The notes under the pieces: model-generated
What the model was told of the DNA's origin: nothing
The model's input: the letters and a program-made list of their open reading frames with translations, nothing else
The model's database searches: none
Position numbers and translations under genes: made by a program
DNA from: Actinomycetota bacterium
GTDB taxonomy: Bacteria > Actinomycetota > CADDZG01 > WHSQ01
Assembly (NCBI GenBank): GCA_030446465.1
Contig: JAUJNI010000002.1
Coordinates: forward strand, 881,273-945,272
DNA length: 64,000 bases
Direction of reading: 5' to 3'
Shown: in pieces, positions 27,116 through 37,091 of the stretch
Layout: every line of letters begins with the position of its first letter
Numbering within the stretch: position 1 is the stretch's first letter

Positions 27116-27694
27116 CTATTCTTTGCGGGACGACTCCAGTATACGGAGGACCTCGGCTACGGCGTCCTCGAGCTTGTCGTTGATCACGATGTGGTCGTAT
27201 TGGCCGGAGCTCTTGATCTCTTCGTAAGCGGCCTTGACCCTCGTCCTCATGGTGTCGGGATCCTCAGTGCCTCGCCCTCTGAGCCTCGATGAGAGCTCGT
27301 CGAGCGACGACGGCTCGATGAAGATCAGGATGGCGTCCGGCCGTGACCGCTTCACCGCCAGAGCGCCCTGGATGTCGAGCTCGCAGATGACGTCGCGGCC
27401 GGCCTTCAAAGCATTCTCGACGGGCGCCCGCGGCGTGCCGTAGAGGTGACCGTAGACCTCGGCGCTCTCGAGAAAGTCCCCGCGATCGCGTCCCGAAATG
27501 AACTCCCGTTCGGGAAGGAACCGGTAATTTATCCCATTGCGTTCCCCGCGGCGCATCGGTCGGGTCGTGGCTGAGATCGACAAGAAGATGTCCGGACGCT
27601 GCTCGAGAACCTGGCCCACGACCGTCCCTTTGCCTGCCCCCGAGGGCCCCGAGACGACGAAGAGCCGACCTCCGCCGGAAGCGAGGGCGGCCAT
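27116..27694 (-). CDS. gmk: Guanylate kinase
   Basis: The enzyme phosphorylates GMP to GDP. The P-loop SGPSGAGKGTV is followed by SISATTRPMRRGERNGINY, the GMP-binding region, and DFLESAEVYGHLYGTP. The length of 192 is usual. It lies between mihF and rpoZ. Confidence 0.96.
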   Translation of the reverse strand: MAALASGGGRLFVVSGPSGAGKGTVVGQVLEQRPDIFLSISATTRPMRRGERNGINYRFLPEREFISGRDRGDFLESAEVYGHLYGTPRAPVENALKAGRDVICELDIQGALAVKRSRPDAILIFIEPSSLDELSSRLRGRGTEDPDTMRTRVKAAYEEIKSSGQYDHIVINDKLEDAVAEVLRILESSRKE

Positions 27695-27766
27695 CAGCGG
27701 CGTCCGGACGGTCCGACGACGAACCTGGGATCAGGTGGCGGCACGTTGGGCAACGGGGGCCCGCCT

Positions 27767-28084
27767 CTAGCGCCGGGCGAATTCGTCCAGCAGGTGCTCT
27801 TTCTGCTTGGCACCGAGCCCCCGCATGCGCCTCGAGTCGGAGATGTCAAGTCGCTCCATGATCTTGCGGGCGCGGACGCGGCCAACCCCGGGCAGCGACT
27901 CCAGCACCGTGGAGACCTTCATCTTCCCCACCACCTCGTCCCTGGTGCGGTCGAGGAGCTCCTTCAGCGTCGTGCGTCCGCTCTTCAGTTGCTCCTTAAG
28001 CTCGGCCCGCTTTTTGCGGGCGGCGGCGGCCTTCTGAAGCGCGTCCTTTCTTTGCTCGTCGCTGAGGGGAGGTGGCAAGGGCAT
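27767..28084 (-). CDS. mihF: Actinobacterial integration host factor (mIHF)
   Basis: This nucleoid protein is restricted to Actinomycetota and is unrelated to the IHF of enteric bacteria. The 105-residue product shows the helical N-terminus, LLDRTRDEVVGKMKVSTVLE and the helix-hairpin DNA-binding segment SLPGVGRVRARKIMERLDI. It is preceded by a good ribosome binding site (AAGGAGG) and its own promoter. Confidence 0.94.
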   Translation of the reverse strand: MPLPPPLSDEQRKDALQKAAAARKKRAELKEQLKSGRTTLKELLDRTRDEVVGKMKVSTVLESLPGVGRVRARKIMERLDISDSRRMRGLGAKQKEHLLDEFARR

Positions 28085-28174
28085 AGGGCGTCCTCCTTGT
28101 GGTGCTTCGCTCGAAATCGGAGATTAGTCGGCCGGAGGCACGGGTCGGTCGTTCGCCTCCGCGGACCGTGCCGG

Positions 28175-28203
28175 AGTATAGGCACCGACGGCGCCCCTCG
28201 CAA
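28175..28203 (-). promoter_or_regulatory. Housekeeping promoter for mihF-gmk-rpoZ-coaBC
   Basis: TTGCGA (28198-28203) and TATACT (28175-28180) are spaced by 17 bases on the minus strand. Transcription would start about 85 bases before mihF. Nothing else is seen in the 28085-28298 gap. Confidence 0.7.
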
Positions 28204-28298
28204 CGCTACGACAACGTCATCGTCGGCTGCCACAGCGTTTCTGCGGCTCTGGAAGGAGCGGACTGGGTCTCTTGTGAACTGGGCTGAAGATCTCCCCT

Positions 28299-29566
28299 CT
28301 AGTAAGTCACGAAGCCGCCGCACCTGAATTCGTGGAAGCCGCCCACGCGGCGATCATCCTTGCGGCCCCGATATTCGAACGAGCCCGTCACCTTCTCTCG
28401 AAAGAGCACCCTGAATCCCTCCCACTCGTAGATGTCCTTTTTCCAGGCATGACGGCTGCCCTGGGCCGAGTGGACTTCGAACAAGACGAGTTCCGGATTA
28501 CCGTCGCCGTCCACGTCCTTGCAAGCCCCACCGCTTCCGAAGTCCGCCGGCCCACCCACATCGATGAGCAATGGGCCCTCACCGGCCTCTTCTACCTGGA
28601 TCAGTTCCGATCCCGTCAGTGCAAAGACGCCCATGAAGTCGTTTGCGGCTCCTCGGCTGAGGCTGACGAACGCTTCCTGCAACCCGTCGCCGTTCGCGTC
28701 TGCGAGTCCCCTGAGCGCCATGTGCGTCTCCGAAAACCCGGAGGCCTCTCGAGATCGATGTCGACTGAACCTCCAGGATCGAGGGCCGCCCGTCCAGTCC
28801 ATCGAAGTGGAAAGCCTCGTTCGTCAAGAGTCGCGAAAACGTAGAAGGTGTCTCCCCCACCGCGTCCGTCGAGGTCGCCTCGTGCCGCCGACACGCATCC
28901 GGCCCCCTCGGGGACATGCGGGTAACCAACCGCTCTCGGGCACGGTTGGCCCTCCTGGACCCCCTGGATGTAGAAGCTCTGGGACCTATCGGGGGCTGGC
29001 ACCAGCCCCCACGCGAACCCCTTTAGCGCAGCGGGTTGGACGCCCCTTGCCACTAGAGAGAAGTCACAGTTCCGGTAGCTGAAATTGACTGAGTAGCCGT
29101 CGGCGGTTTCGCCGAGGGACCCTCTCGAGTCGAGCACGCTGATCCGCCGTGTCGTAGCGGGGATCTGGTCGACGTGGGTGCCGGTCACCACCTCGATCCC
29201 CACGGCGTCCGTGCCGTAGCGCAGAAAGGCAGGTGCTTGCGCAGGTTGTGGCTCAGCACCGACGCCGCGGGGAAGAAAGCTGGGCTCGACGGTGTACTTC
29301 CTCACACAGGAAGGGTCGGCCGAAAGCCGAGACGGTGTCGGATGTGGCGTCACCGCCGGCGGGGCGGGCGGCGGCTTGTCGGGCTCACGTGTGCCTATCC
29401 AGCCCCCGCCAATGAGGCCGAGCAGCAACACCGCCATGCCCACGCCGTTAATTGCCCGCCGGCGGCGCACTCTGGCCAGCACGCGCCCCGACAACTCGGG
29501 AGGGGGTGTCGCCGCGACTGCAACTCGCTTTAGGAGGTCACGAACTTCATGGTCCAGGTCACTCAT
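28299..29566 (-). pseudogene. Membrane-anchored FG-GAP-like protein (putative sigma partner), frameshifted
   Basis: Two frames together encode one protein of about 422 residues. The first frame starts at 29566 with a short cytoplasmic region, a membrane helix (INGVGMAVLLLGLIGGGWI) and a beta-rich body. At GGGTTTT (28733-28739) the coding sense passes to the -1 frame and continues SETHMALRGLADANGDGLQ to a stop at 28299. Asp/Gly-rich repeats (GDLDGRGGGD, ADANGDGLQEA, KDVDGDGNPEL) resemble FG-GAP/VCBS calcium-binding blades. Position after a sigma gene and the N-terminal topology suggest an anti-sigma-like partner. The shift falls on a slippery-type heptamer, but decay or a sequencing error is more likely because the sigma gene is also broken. 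Confidence 0.65.
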
Positions 29567-29884
29567 GAGCAGTCGCCTTCAACTGCTTTCTAAGGGTTCC
29601 CATCGCTCGGGACACCAGGGAATTGACGGCGCCACTCGAGCATCCCAGCACCTCCGCGGTGTGCTCTTCGCTCAGATCCTCGTAGTAAGGAAGGACCAGT
29701 GCAGCCCTCTGCCGGTGAGGCAACCCCTGAAGAAGCCTCCACATGGCATCACGCCCTTCCAGGTCGGGGGTGGGGAAAGCATCGGAGTGGCGAGAAGCCT
29801 CGCGCCGTGCAAGGTCTCGCTCGATGCGTAGCCGTCGAAGTGCTCGTGGTAGAGCCGTTCGAACCCCAAAGTCCGCCTCTTCAC
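29559..29884 (-). pseudogene. ECF-type sigma factor missing most of region 2
   Basis: The C-terminal part is a clear sigma region 4 (RLLQGLPHRQRAALVLPYYE, then TAEVLGCSSGAVNSLVSRA). A region 2 start, GFERLYHEHFDGY, is encoded in a different frame from the GTG at 29884. It is followed at once by what should be the end of region 2 (RIERDLARREASRH). About 50-60 residues carrying the promoter -10 recognition helix are missing and the frame changes, so this looks like an internal deletion. A longer open frame reaching to 30041 overlaps pyrE and has no sigma features. The gene follows pyrE. Confidence 0.65.
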
Positions 29885-29994
29885 CCCTTGCCCTTCGCGC
29901 CACTGTGATCGACTCGGTTGTGCTCACGCTACTTAGACGCGTGAGTGGGGGTTCTGACTGCGCTCGGGCGAGGTTGCGTGACCGTGCCGAGGGT

Positions 29995-30552
29995 TTAGAG
30001 GCGGCGACTGCCGGGGTCGGTGATGGGCTCTCCTGCAGCACACAGCGGGCACTCGTCCGGCGCCCAAGCCGGCGCGTCCACGTGCACCAGAGCCTTCAGG
30101 CGGGCGCCGAGGTCTAGAGGATCGGCGCGCTCCGACCGGTCGATCAGGGTACCCACACCCACCGGTTCGCCGCCCGAAAGGCTGACGAGATCGACGACCT
30201 CCTTGGCAGACCCGCCGGTGGTGACCACGTCTTCGACGACCAGGACGCGTTCGTGAGGCCCGACCTCGAATCCACGTCTAAAGCTCAGCGTGCCGTCGAC
30301 CCGCTCCGCGAAGATGAACCGGGCGTCGGCTTCCAGGGCGGTGGCGAAACCCAACACGACTGCGCCGACGGCAGGGCTCGCCACGACATCGAACTCGCAG
30401 CCGAACGCTTGAGCTATCGCCCCCCCAAAGCTCTGTGCGAGCCTGGGACGCTCGAGCACCCGGAACTTCTGGACGAAGGTGTCGGAGTGGCGTCCCGAGC
30501 TGAGGCGAAAGTGCCCGGTCAGCACGGCGCCGTTGCGCTCCAAGACGTCCAT
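29995..30552 (-). CDS. pyrE: Orotate phosphoribosyltransferase
   Basis: The enzyme joins orotate to PRPP to form OMP. The PRPP-binding motif VLVVEDVVTTGGSAKE is typical, as are GHFRLSSGRHSDTFVQK and ASPAVGAVVLG. The ATG at 30552 lies 14 bases after the pyrF stop. A Cys pair near the C-terminus (CPLCAAGEP) is seen in some relatives. It is the last biosynthetic gene of the pyr operon. Confidence 0.95.
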   Translation of the reverse strand: MDVLERNGAVLTGHFRLSSGRHSDTFVQKFRVLERPRLAQSFGGAIAQAFGCEFDVVASPAVGAVVLGFATALEADARFIFAERVDGTLSFRRGFEVGPHERVLVVEDVVTTGGSAKEVVDLVSLSGGEPVGVGTLIDRSERADPLDLGARLKALVHVDAPAWAPDECPLCAAGEPITDPGSRRL

Positions 30553-30566
30553 CACCTCGGCGGGGT

Positions 30567-31262
30567 TCAGCTCAGCTCCTCGAGCAGGTCCGCAGCCGCC
30601 GTGGCCGGGTCGGGGGATGCAGTTATGGGCCGTCCGATCACCAAGAGGTCCGCCCCCGCGTCAAGCGTTGCGCGCGCGTCCAGGGTCCTTTTTTGATCGT
30701 CGGAGCTCCACGTTCGGGGACGTATCCCAGGAACGACAAGCAGTGGGCCGCCTCGGTCTCTCGGTCCGAAGCGACTCCTGAGCGCGGCAACCTCGAGCGG
30801 GGAGCACACCAGCCCGCTCGCCCCGGCTTCGAGCGCTCGCTCAGCAAGCCTCACGACGGTGTCTTCGGTCGATCCGGCGAAACCGAGATGCTCCAACTCG
30901 GCGTCGTCGAGGCTGGTGAGAACGGTTACCGCAAGGACCGTGAGGGAGGCGCCGGCGGCGGAGCTCGCCGCCTTGACCATGTCGTAGCCCCCCGCCGCAT
31001 GCACGGTCACGAAGCGGGGGCCCATAGCAGCGATCGCGGTGACCGCCCCCTCGACCTGGGCGGGGATGTCGTGGAGCTTCGCGTCCAAGAAGACGGGGCG
31101 CTGGGCGCTGAGTTCCCCGACCATTCGGGCCCCCGTCCCGTAAACGGTTGTCAAGCCGATCCTCAAGACCCCGGCGTACGGGGCGGTCGCCGCCGCAATT
31201 CTTCTGACGCTGGGAGCGTCGGGGAAGTCGAGCGCGACGCACAGAGGTGAGTGGAATTGCAT
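30567..31262 (-). CDS. pyrF: Orotidine 5'-phosphate decarboxylase
   Basis: The enzyme decarboxylates OMP to UMP. The catalytic region FLDAKLHDIPAQVEGAV contains the Asp-x-Lys-x-x-Asp pattern, and LCVALDFPDA is the usual first strand. I choose ATG 31262, which places that strand a few residues from the N-terminus; the frame is open to a GTG at 31283 overlapping the pyrD stop. Confidence 0.94.
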   Translation of the reverse strand: MQFHSPLCVALDFPDAPSVRRIAAATAPYAGVLRIGLTTVYGTGARMVGELSAQRPVFLDAKLHDIPAQVEGAVTAIAAMGPRFVTVHAAGGYDMVKAASSAAGASLTVLAVTVLTSLDDAELEHLGFAGSTEDTVVRLAERALEAGASGLVCSPLEVAALRSRFGPRDRGGPLLVVPGIRPRTWSSDDQKRTLDARATLDAGADLLVIGRPITASPDPATAAADLLEELS

Positions 31263-31279
31263 AACCTCGGCTCCGCACA

Positions 31280-32212
31280 TCACCCTTCGAGCTTCACCAT
31301 GCCGACGAGATCCACCACGCTATCGATGTCGTGACTTTGCATGTAGGAAGCGATGCCCTGCGCGACATCCACAGACGCGCGGGGGTTGACGAAGTTATGG
31401 GTCCCGACTGCTACCGCCGAGGCCCCGGCCATCATGAGCTCGAGCGCGTCCTCCGCGGACGTGACCCCGCCTTGCCCGATGATTGGAACGTGGGGGAAAG
31501 CGCGGTGCACCTCATGGATCGCGCGGACCGCTATCGGCTTGATGGCCGGGCCCGAAAGGCCACCGACAACACCGGCTAGCTTGGGGCGCCGAGACTCCAC
31601 GTCGATCGCCATGCCGAACAGCGTGTTGATCAGCGAGAGCCCGTCGGCCCCTGCCTCCAGCGCGGCTCCGGCAATGGCGGTGAGCGAAGTGACGTTTGGG
31701 GAGAGCTTGGGCCAGACCGCGACGCGCGGCAGAGCCCGCTTGACCTCGGATACCACTTCGGCAGTCGCATCGGGCGAATGGGCAAACATGTTGTTGCGGT
31801 CCTCCAGGTTCGGGCACGAGATATTGAGCTCGACCGCCGCGAGCTCTCGGGCACCGGTCCTCAACTTGTCCGCGACCTTGACGTATTCGTCCACCGTGTT
31901 GCCGGCGATCGACGCGATAACAGTTGCTTTGCTGTTGAGCAGCCAGGGCAGGTCTTGGGAGACGAAGTAATCGACCCCCTTGTTCTGAATGCCGATGGCG
32001 TTCAGCATGCCCGAGGGCGTCTCGCACATCCTGGGTGTCGGCTTCCCCTTCCATGGGACCAGGGTCATCGACTTGGTGATGATCCCGCCCACCTGGCCGA
32101 CTTCGAGGAAGTTAGCGCCCTCTCGACCCGAACCGAAGGTGCCGGAGGCGACCAACACCGGGTTCTTGAGCTCGACGCTTCCAACGCGGACCGACAGATC
32201 GACAGGACTCAT
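31280..32212 (-). CDS. pyrD: Dihydroorotate dehydrogenase, class 1B catalytic subunit
   Basis: The FMN enzyme oxidises dihydroorotate to orotate. LKNPVLVASGTFGSG, VELNISCPNLEDRNN with the class 1 catalytic Cys, and the C-terminal GQGGVTSAEDALELMMAGASA flavin-binding region are present. The class 1B type uses NAD through PyrK, encoded just before it. The ATG at 32212 is ten bases after pyrK; an upstream extension to 32251 overlaps pyrK and adds nothing family-like. Confidence 0.95.
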   Translation of the reverse strand: MSPVDLSVRVGSVELKNPVLVASGTFGSGREGANFLEVGQVGGIITKSMTLVPWKGKPTPRMCETPSGMLNAIGIQNKGVDYFVSQDLPWLLNSKATVIASIAGNTVDEYVKVADKLRTGARELAAVELNISCPNLEDRNNMFAHSPDATAEVVSEVKRALPRVAVWPKLSPNVTSLTAIAGAALEAGADGLSLINTLFGMAIDVESRRPKLAGVVGGLSGPAIKPIAVRAIHEVHRAFPHVPIIGQGGVTSAEDALELMMAGASAVAVGTHNFVNPRASVDVAQGIASYMQSHDIDSVVDLVGMVKLEG

Positions 32213-32222
32213 TCGACCGTCA

Positions 32223-33155
32223 CTAGTTCCCGGGGGGCGCATGCTCGTCACCGCTCGTATCGACGAAGCTCTGCCTTACGGGGACGCCGGTCGGAGAGAG
32301 CTCGGACTGGTCCTTGGCGACGGCCTCCGCCGCTCCGTTCCACAGCACGGCGGCACCGTTGAACACGGGACCCTCCGTGCAGGACCGCGCGTAGATCACT
32401 TCCTCTTCGACCTCGTCCTTTCCCCTCCTCCTGGAGCGCACCGGCATGACGCACGTCATGCAGACGCCGTACCCGCATGCCATCAGCTCTTCCACTGCGA
32501 CCTGAACGGGAATCTCCTTGTCGACGCACACCTTGGAGACCGCCTCGAGCATGGGGTGAGGGCCGCAGGTGTAGATGATCTCCGTTTCACAGCGCTCCAT
32601 CATTTCCTCGAGACCGTCCGTGACCCGGCCCCTCTCACCAGCGCTGCCGTCCTCAGTGGTGATGCGGCTAATAGATGCCAGACGGCGGACCTCGATGGGA
32701 TTTAGCAACATCCTGGTGCTGCGAGCACCGAGGACGACATCGACGCGATGGCCGTCGTTGCGCAGCTCATCGGCCAAGAAGAACAGTGGCGCGGCACCAA
32801 CCCCGCCTCCGACCAACAGGCAGTGAGCGCGACGGGTGGGAAGCGCGAACCCACGTCCCAGGGGACCTACAAGGTCGACGCTGGAGTGCTGACGCAACTG
32901 CGACAGATGCCGCGTGCCGGCCCCCCTGATGTCGAAGACGATCTCGATGGTGGACGCCCAGCCCCCTCGCTTGTGGACCCGGTAAACGGAGAAGGGCCGC
33001 CTCAGGATGTGGGCGCTGCCGTCGCCGCACTTGATGTTGACGAACTGCCCGGGAGTTATGCGCTCCCCGATTTCGGGGGCCACGATGGTCAGCGAGTGGT
33101 AGTGCTCCGAATATCTCTTGTGGCCCAGCACCTCACCCCGCGTAAGCAGCATCAC
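32223..33155 (-). CDS. pyrK: Dihydroorotate dehydrogenase electron transfer subunit
   Basis: PyrK carries electrons from PyrD to NAD through FAD and a [2Fe-2S] cluster. The FAD/NAD domains show [12 protein letters not shown] and [20 protein letters not shown]. The cluster ligands are visible as CGYGVCMTC with the fourth Cys downstream in [10 protein letters not shown]. It overlaps carB by four bases. Confidence 0.94.
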   Translation of the reverse strand: MMLLTRGEVLGHKRYSEHYHSLTIVAPEIGERITPGQFVNIKCGDGSAHILRRPFSVYRVHKRGGWASTIEIVFDIRGAGTRHLSQLRQHSSVDLVGPLGRGFALPTRRAHCLLVGGGVGAAPLFFLADELRNDGHRVDVVLGARSTRMLLNPIEVRRLASISRITTEDGSAGERGRVTDGLEEMMERCETEIIYTCGPHPMLEAVSKVCVDKEIPVQVAVEELMACGYGVCMTCVMPVRSRRRGKDEVEEEVIYARSCTEGPVFNGAAVLWNGAAEAVAKDQSELSPTGVPVRQSFVDTSGDEHAPPGN

Positions 33156-36100
33156 TCGCCTCTAGCTCCTCGTTGTTCTATGTCGCTGAGGAAGTCTTGC
33201 AGAGGTCGCACGCTCAGGTCACCATCGATAAGCGCCTCGATGGCATGGACCGCCGCAGCCATCCCGGCCATGGTGGTGACGCAGGGGACGCCTGCCTCCA
33301 CGGAAGCCGTCCTGATGAAGTATCCATCGGTCCTCGCGCCACGCCCCAGGGGCGTGTTGAACACCAGGTCGATCTCGCCGGAGGCGATCTTGCTCACGAC
33401 GTCGGCCCCATCCTTGGCAGCAGAGGACGCCAGCTTGGGCACTACCTTCACGTCGACGCCCACCCGCCTCAACACGGCGGCGGTCCCCGCGGTCGCCATC
33501 AGGTCGAAACCGAGGTCGTGCAGCCTCTTCGCAGGGAACACGACACCACGCTTGTCCCGGTTGCTGACGGATATGAACACTGTGCCCTTCGAGGGCAGCG
33601 GGGCGCCGGCCGCAGCTTGTGCCTTGGCAAAGGCCACGCCGAAGGTCGAGTCGATCCCGATGACCTCACCGGTCGAACGCATCTCGGGGCCCAGGACCGT
33701 GTCGACGCCGGGGAAGCGCTCGAACGGCATGACCGCGACCTTGATTGCAACGTGGTCGATGCCCTCGTGACCGACGGAACGCTCGGTCAGGAGGCCCTCG
33801 GCGCGCAGCTCCGCGAGCGAGGAGCCCGCCATGACTCGAGCCGCCACCTTGGCCAGCGGTACGCCGGTTGCCTTCGACACGAAGGGAACGGTCCGAGACG
33901 CGCGCGGGTTCGCTTCGAGGACGTAGACATCTTCGTCCTTCACTGCGAATTGGATGTTGATCAGCCCTCTGACCCGAAGAGCGCGTGCGATCGCTTCTGT
34001 ATGGTCGATCACCTGGGCGACTTGTTTGGCGCCGAGCGTGAACGGCGGCACCACGCAGGCGGAGTCACCGGAATGGACCCCCGCCTCTTCGATGTGCTCT
34101 AGCACCGCTCCGACATAGAGCTCCTGGCCGTCGAAGACCGCATCGCAGTCCACCTCGACCGCGCTCTCGAGAAACCGGTCGATCAGCACGGGGTGTGAAG
34201 GAGAGACCAGGGCGGCGTTCTTCATGTAGGCCTCGAGGGCGCTCGGTTCGTAGACGATCTCCATCGCGCGGCCCCCGAGAACGTAGGAGGGCCGGACGAC
34301 CACCGGGTAGCCGATGGACGCCGCAACCGCCGTGGCTTCCGCTAGAGACCGAGCGGTGCCGTTCGGAGGCTGGGACAGTCCGAGATCTGCAAGCAGGGCC
34401 CCGAATCTCTCCCGATCCTCGGCCCGGTCTATGTCGCTCGGCGAGGTCCCGAGAATCGACACCCCCGCTTCGTCAAGCGCCCCGGCCAGCTTCAGGGGAG
34501 TCTGTCCCCCGAGCTGGACGATGACACCCTCGGGCCGCTCCCGTTCGATGACGTTCATGACGTCTTCGAGCACCAGCGGCTCGAAGTAGAGGCGGTCGGA
34601 GGTGTCGTAATCGGTGGACACGGTCTCGGGGTTGCAGTTCAGCATGATGGTCTCGTAGCCGGCGGCCCGCAAGGCAAAGGACGCATGCACGCAGCAGTAG
34701 TCGAACTCGATCCCCTGGCCGATGCGGTTCGGCCCCGATCCGAGAATGAGCACCTTTGGCCGCTCAGAGCCGGTGACCTCGTCCTCCTCTTCGTAGGTCG
34801 AGTAGTAGTAGGGAGTGTGCGCCTCGAACTCAGCCGCGCAGGTGTCGACCGTCTTATAGGTGGGAGCGATACCCAGGAACAGGCGCTTCGTCCTGACCTC
34901 GGCTTCCGAGCAGTTCAGGATCGCGGCAAGCTGGGCGTCGGAGAAGCCCATTCTCTTGGCGTCCCTTAGCCCATCGAGGCCCACGACCTCGAGCGAAGCC
35001 AGCTCGGCAAGCTCCCTGCGCAGACGGGCCACGCGAGCGATCTGATCGACGAACCAACCATCGATGCCGGACGCGCTCGCCACGCTCGGTGGGTCGAGAC
35101 CCCGGCACAGCGCCTCCTCGACCAGGTGGAGCCGCTCTTGGGTCGGAACAGCCAGGCGCTCGAGCAACTCGCCGGCCGTGCCGACCTCGTCTTCGACGGG
35201 CTCCACGCCGTCTCGCTCCAAGGAGCGGAATCCCTTCTGGAGCGCCTCGATAAAGGTCCGGCCGATCGCCATGACCTCCCCCACCGACTTCATCTTCGTT
35301 CCGAGGACTCGATCGGCGGCGGGGAACTTCTCGAACGCCCAGCGAGGAATCTTCACTACCACGTAGTCGATGCTCGGCTCGAAGCTTGCGGGGGTCTTCT
35401 TCGTTATGTCGTTGGTGATCTCATCGAGCGAGTAGCCGACCGCCAGCTTCGCCGCGATCTTGGCTATCGGGAAGCCGGTTGCTTTGGAAGCCAGTGCGCT
35501 CGATCGAGAGACGCGCGGGTTCATCTCGATCACGACGCGTCGACCGGTGTGGGGATGGACCGCAAACTGCACGTTCGACCCACCGGTTTCGACCCCGATC
35601 GCCCGCATCACCGTCGCACCGTCGTCGCGCATCCCCTGATACTCGACGTCGGTGAGCGTCATCGCGGGGGCAACGGTTATCGAGTCGCCGGTGTGGACGC
35701 CCATGGGATCGAGGTTCTCGATCGAGCACACCACGACCACGTTGTCGTTGCGGTCGCGCATCAGCTCAAGCTCGAACTCCTTCCAACCCGAGATCGACTC
35801 CTCGATAAGGACTTCCCCGATGGGCGAGACGCGAAGGCCGCCCGCCACCACACGCTCGAGCTCTGTCTGGTCTCCGACGACACCCGACCCGCCGCCGCCC
35901 AGCGCATAACTGGGACGGACCACCACCGGGTAGCCAAGATCCTCTGCGATGCCGACGGCGTCCTTGACGGAATAAGCGAAAGAGGACTCCGGGAGGTCCA
36001 AGCCGGCCTCCTGCATCGTCTGCTTGAAGAGCCTCCTGTCCTCTGCCCGCCTGATGGTCTCCGGAGTCGCGCCGATGAGCTCGACCCCGTACGCGTCCAA

Positions 36101-36421
36101 CACTCCGCTGTGGGCAAGGTCCATCGCCACGTTCAGGCCGGTCTGGCCGCCGAGAGTGGGAAGGCAAGCGTCCGGTTTCTCCCTGGCGACGACCTTCGCT
36201 ACGTATTCGGCGGTGATGGGCTCGACGTAAGTCGCATCGGCGAACTCGGGGTCGGTCATGATCGTGGCCGGATTGGAGTTGATCAGCACCACGCGGTAGC
36301 CCTCCGCACGCAGCACTTTGCACGCCTGGGCGCCGGAGTAGTCGAACTCGCAAGCCTGACCGATGACGATGGGGCCGGAACCGATGACGAGGATGGTCCT
36401 CAAATCGGTTCTCGCCGGCAT
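33152..36421 (-). CDS. carB: Carbamoyl-phosphate synthase large subunit
   Basis: The 1089-residue product has two ATP-grasp halves, each with the GSGPIVIGQ / GSGPNRIGQ opening and an ExNPR motif ([20 protein letters not shown]), and a C-terminal regulatory domain from about residue 940. It makes carbamoyl phosphate for pyrimidines and arginine together with CarA. It lies between the VOC gene and pyrK. Confidence 0.97.
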   Translation of the reverse strand: MPARTDLRTILVIGSGPIVIGQACEFDYSGAQACKVLRAEGYRVVLINSNPATIMTDPEFADATYVEPITAEYVAKVVAREKPDACLPTLGGQTGLNVAMDLAHSGVLDAYGVELIGATPETIRRAEDRRLFKQTMQEAGLDLPESSFAYSVKDAVGIAEDLGYPVVVRPSYALGGGGSGVVGDQTELERVVAGGLRVSPIGEVLIEESISGWKEFELELMRDRNDNVVVVCSIENLDPMGVHTGDSITVAPAMTLTDVEYQGMRDDGATVMRAIGVETGGSNVQFAVHPHTGRRVVIEMNPRVSRSSALASKATGFPIAKIAAKLAVGYSLDEITNDITKKTPASFEPSIDYVVVKIPRWAFEKFPAADRVLGTKMKSVGEVMAIGRTFIEALQKGFRSLERDGVEPVEDEVGTAGELLERLAVPTQERLHLVEEALCRGLDPPSVASASGIDGWFVDQIARVARLRRELAELASLEVVGLDGLRDAKRMGFSDAQLAAILNCSEAEVRTKRLFLGIAPTYKTVDTCAAEFEAHTPYYYSTYEEEDEVTGSERPKVLILGSGPNRIGQGIEFDYCCVHASFALRAAGYETIMLNCNPETVSTDYDTSDRLYFEPLVLEDVMNVIERERPEGVIVQLGGQTPLKLAGALDEAGVSILGTSPSDIDRAEDRERFGALLADLGLSQPPNGTARSLAEATAVAASIGYPVVVRPSYVLGGRAMEIVYEPSALEAYMKNAALVSPSHPVLIDRFLESAVEVDCDAVFDGQELYVGAVLEHIEEAGVHSGDSACVVPPFTLGAKQVAQVIDHTEAIARALRVRGLINIQFAVKDEDVYVLEANPRASRTVPFVSKATGVPLAKVAARVMAGSSLAELRAEGLLTERSVGHEGIDHVAIKVAVMPFERFPGVDTVLGPEMRSTGEVIGIDSTFGVAFAKAQAAAGAPLPSKGTVFISVSNRDKRGVVFPAKRLHDLGFDLMATAGTAAVLRRVGVDVKVVPKLASSAAKDGADVVSKIASGEIDLVFNTPLGRGARTDGYFIRTASVEAGVPCVTTMAGMAAAVHAIEALIDGDLSVRPLQDFLSDIEQRGARGE

Positions 36422-36806
36422 CTAGCCGTTCCCCTCCGCCTGATCGAAGGCGATCAGCTCGATGCGGTTGCCCGCGGGGTCACGGGTGAAGAAGCGGTGC
36501 CTGCCTTCCATCGGATGGGCCTGCTCGATGTGGCACCCCGAATCTCTCAACCTGTCGATGACCGCGTCGAGATCGTCGACCACCACACCGAAGTGGGCGC
36601 ACTTGGGCGGATTGTGCTCGTCGAGCGCCACGTGAAGCTCTCCTGCCCGAGCTTGAACCAGCCGCCCCTTCGCCCGGCGCCCCCGGCTTATCGAGCGCCT
36701 CCAGACCGAGGCAGCTCCCGTACCACTCGAGAACCTGCTCCTCGAGCTCCTCGGGAGTCGTCACGTTGACGTGGTCGAGCCGGACTACAGAAAAATCAGA
36801 AGCCAT
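36422..36806 (-). pseudogene. VOC/glyoxalase-like protein gene with a single-base frameshift
   Basis: The first frame starts at 36806 (VVRLDHVNVTTPEELEEQVL ...) and the second ends at 36422 (AHFGVVVDDLDAVIDRL, RHRFFTRDPAGNRIELIAF). They join in one 127-residue VOC-fold protein if one G is removed from the GGGG run at 36665-36668, giving EGRLVQARAGELHVALDEH. The complete length fits a single VOC domain. It is either a recent pseudogene or an assembly error. Its position between carA and carB, sharing the operon, is unusual; no substrate can be inferred. Confidence 0.75.
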
Positions 36807-36815
36807 CGGTGTGAA

Positions 36816-36923
36816 CTACCTCCGGGCGCCCGACTTCGCCTCGGCGCGTCGCTTCTCGCGCTCCCTCTTTTTGCGCTGCCGGTCCTTCTTCCAACGAGTG
36901 CTCTTACGGTCTCCGCGTCCCAC
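36816..36923 (-). CDS. 35-residue very basic small protein inside the pyr operon
   Basis: A GTG at 36923, preceded by GGAGG four bases upstream, opens a 35-codon frame beginning VGRGDRKSTRWKKDRQRKK and rich in Arg/Lys throughout. The stop is nine bases before the VOC gene. The GRGD(R/K)K start resembles small basic ribosome-associated proteins such as bTHX, but the rest differs. It may bind RNA; function is unknown. Confidence 0.5.
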   Translation of the reverse strand: MGRGDRKSTRWKKDRQRKKREREKRRAEAKSGARR

Positions 36924-37012
36924 GTGTCCTCCGTTTCTCTTCCTTCTCCGAGCGGGCTCTCCGCGAGCGGAGGTCTCGCTCTGCGAACTCGGGGGGAACC
37001 CCGGCGTCCGAG

Positions 37013-37091
37013 GCCGCCTCACTGGTTCCCCCGAACCCCCTCCTTTCTCTTTCCTTCGCCGCCTCACTGGTTCCCTCGAACCCCCTCCTCT
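37013..37091 (-). repeat. Tandem duplication of the carA 3' end (45-bp period)
   Basis: GCCGCCTCACTGGTTCCC begins at 37013 and again at 37058, and the copies continue alike for about 33 bases with one mismatch. The 37058 copy contains the carA stop codon and its last codons (GVRGNQ). The other copy repeats the same codons and stop in the same frame, 15 codons downstream. It looks like a recent slippage duplication. Confidence 0.75.

Noticed and set aside
28733-28739. Programmed -1 frameshift at GGGTTTT
   Set aside because: The heptamer fits, but the neighbouring sigma gene is also broken and another homopolymer shift occurs in the VOC gene, so decay or sequencing error is preferred; kept only as an alternative.
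29559-30041. A 160-residue sigma factor starting at 30041
   Set aside because: The N-terminal 60 residues overlap pyrE and show no sigma region 2; the region 2 start is in another frame from 29884.
35126-36769. 547-codon open frame on the + strand opposite carB
   Set aside because: Carries no recognisable motif and is fully antisense to an intact carB; long antisense frames are expected in GC-rich coding DNA. The same applies to 13843-15249, 15527-16426, 33173-34102 and 52870-53499.
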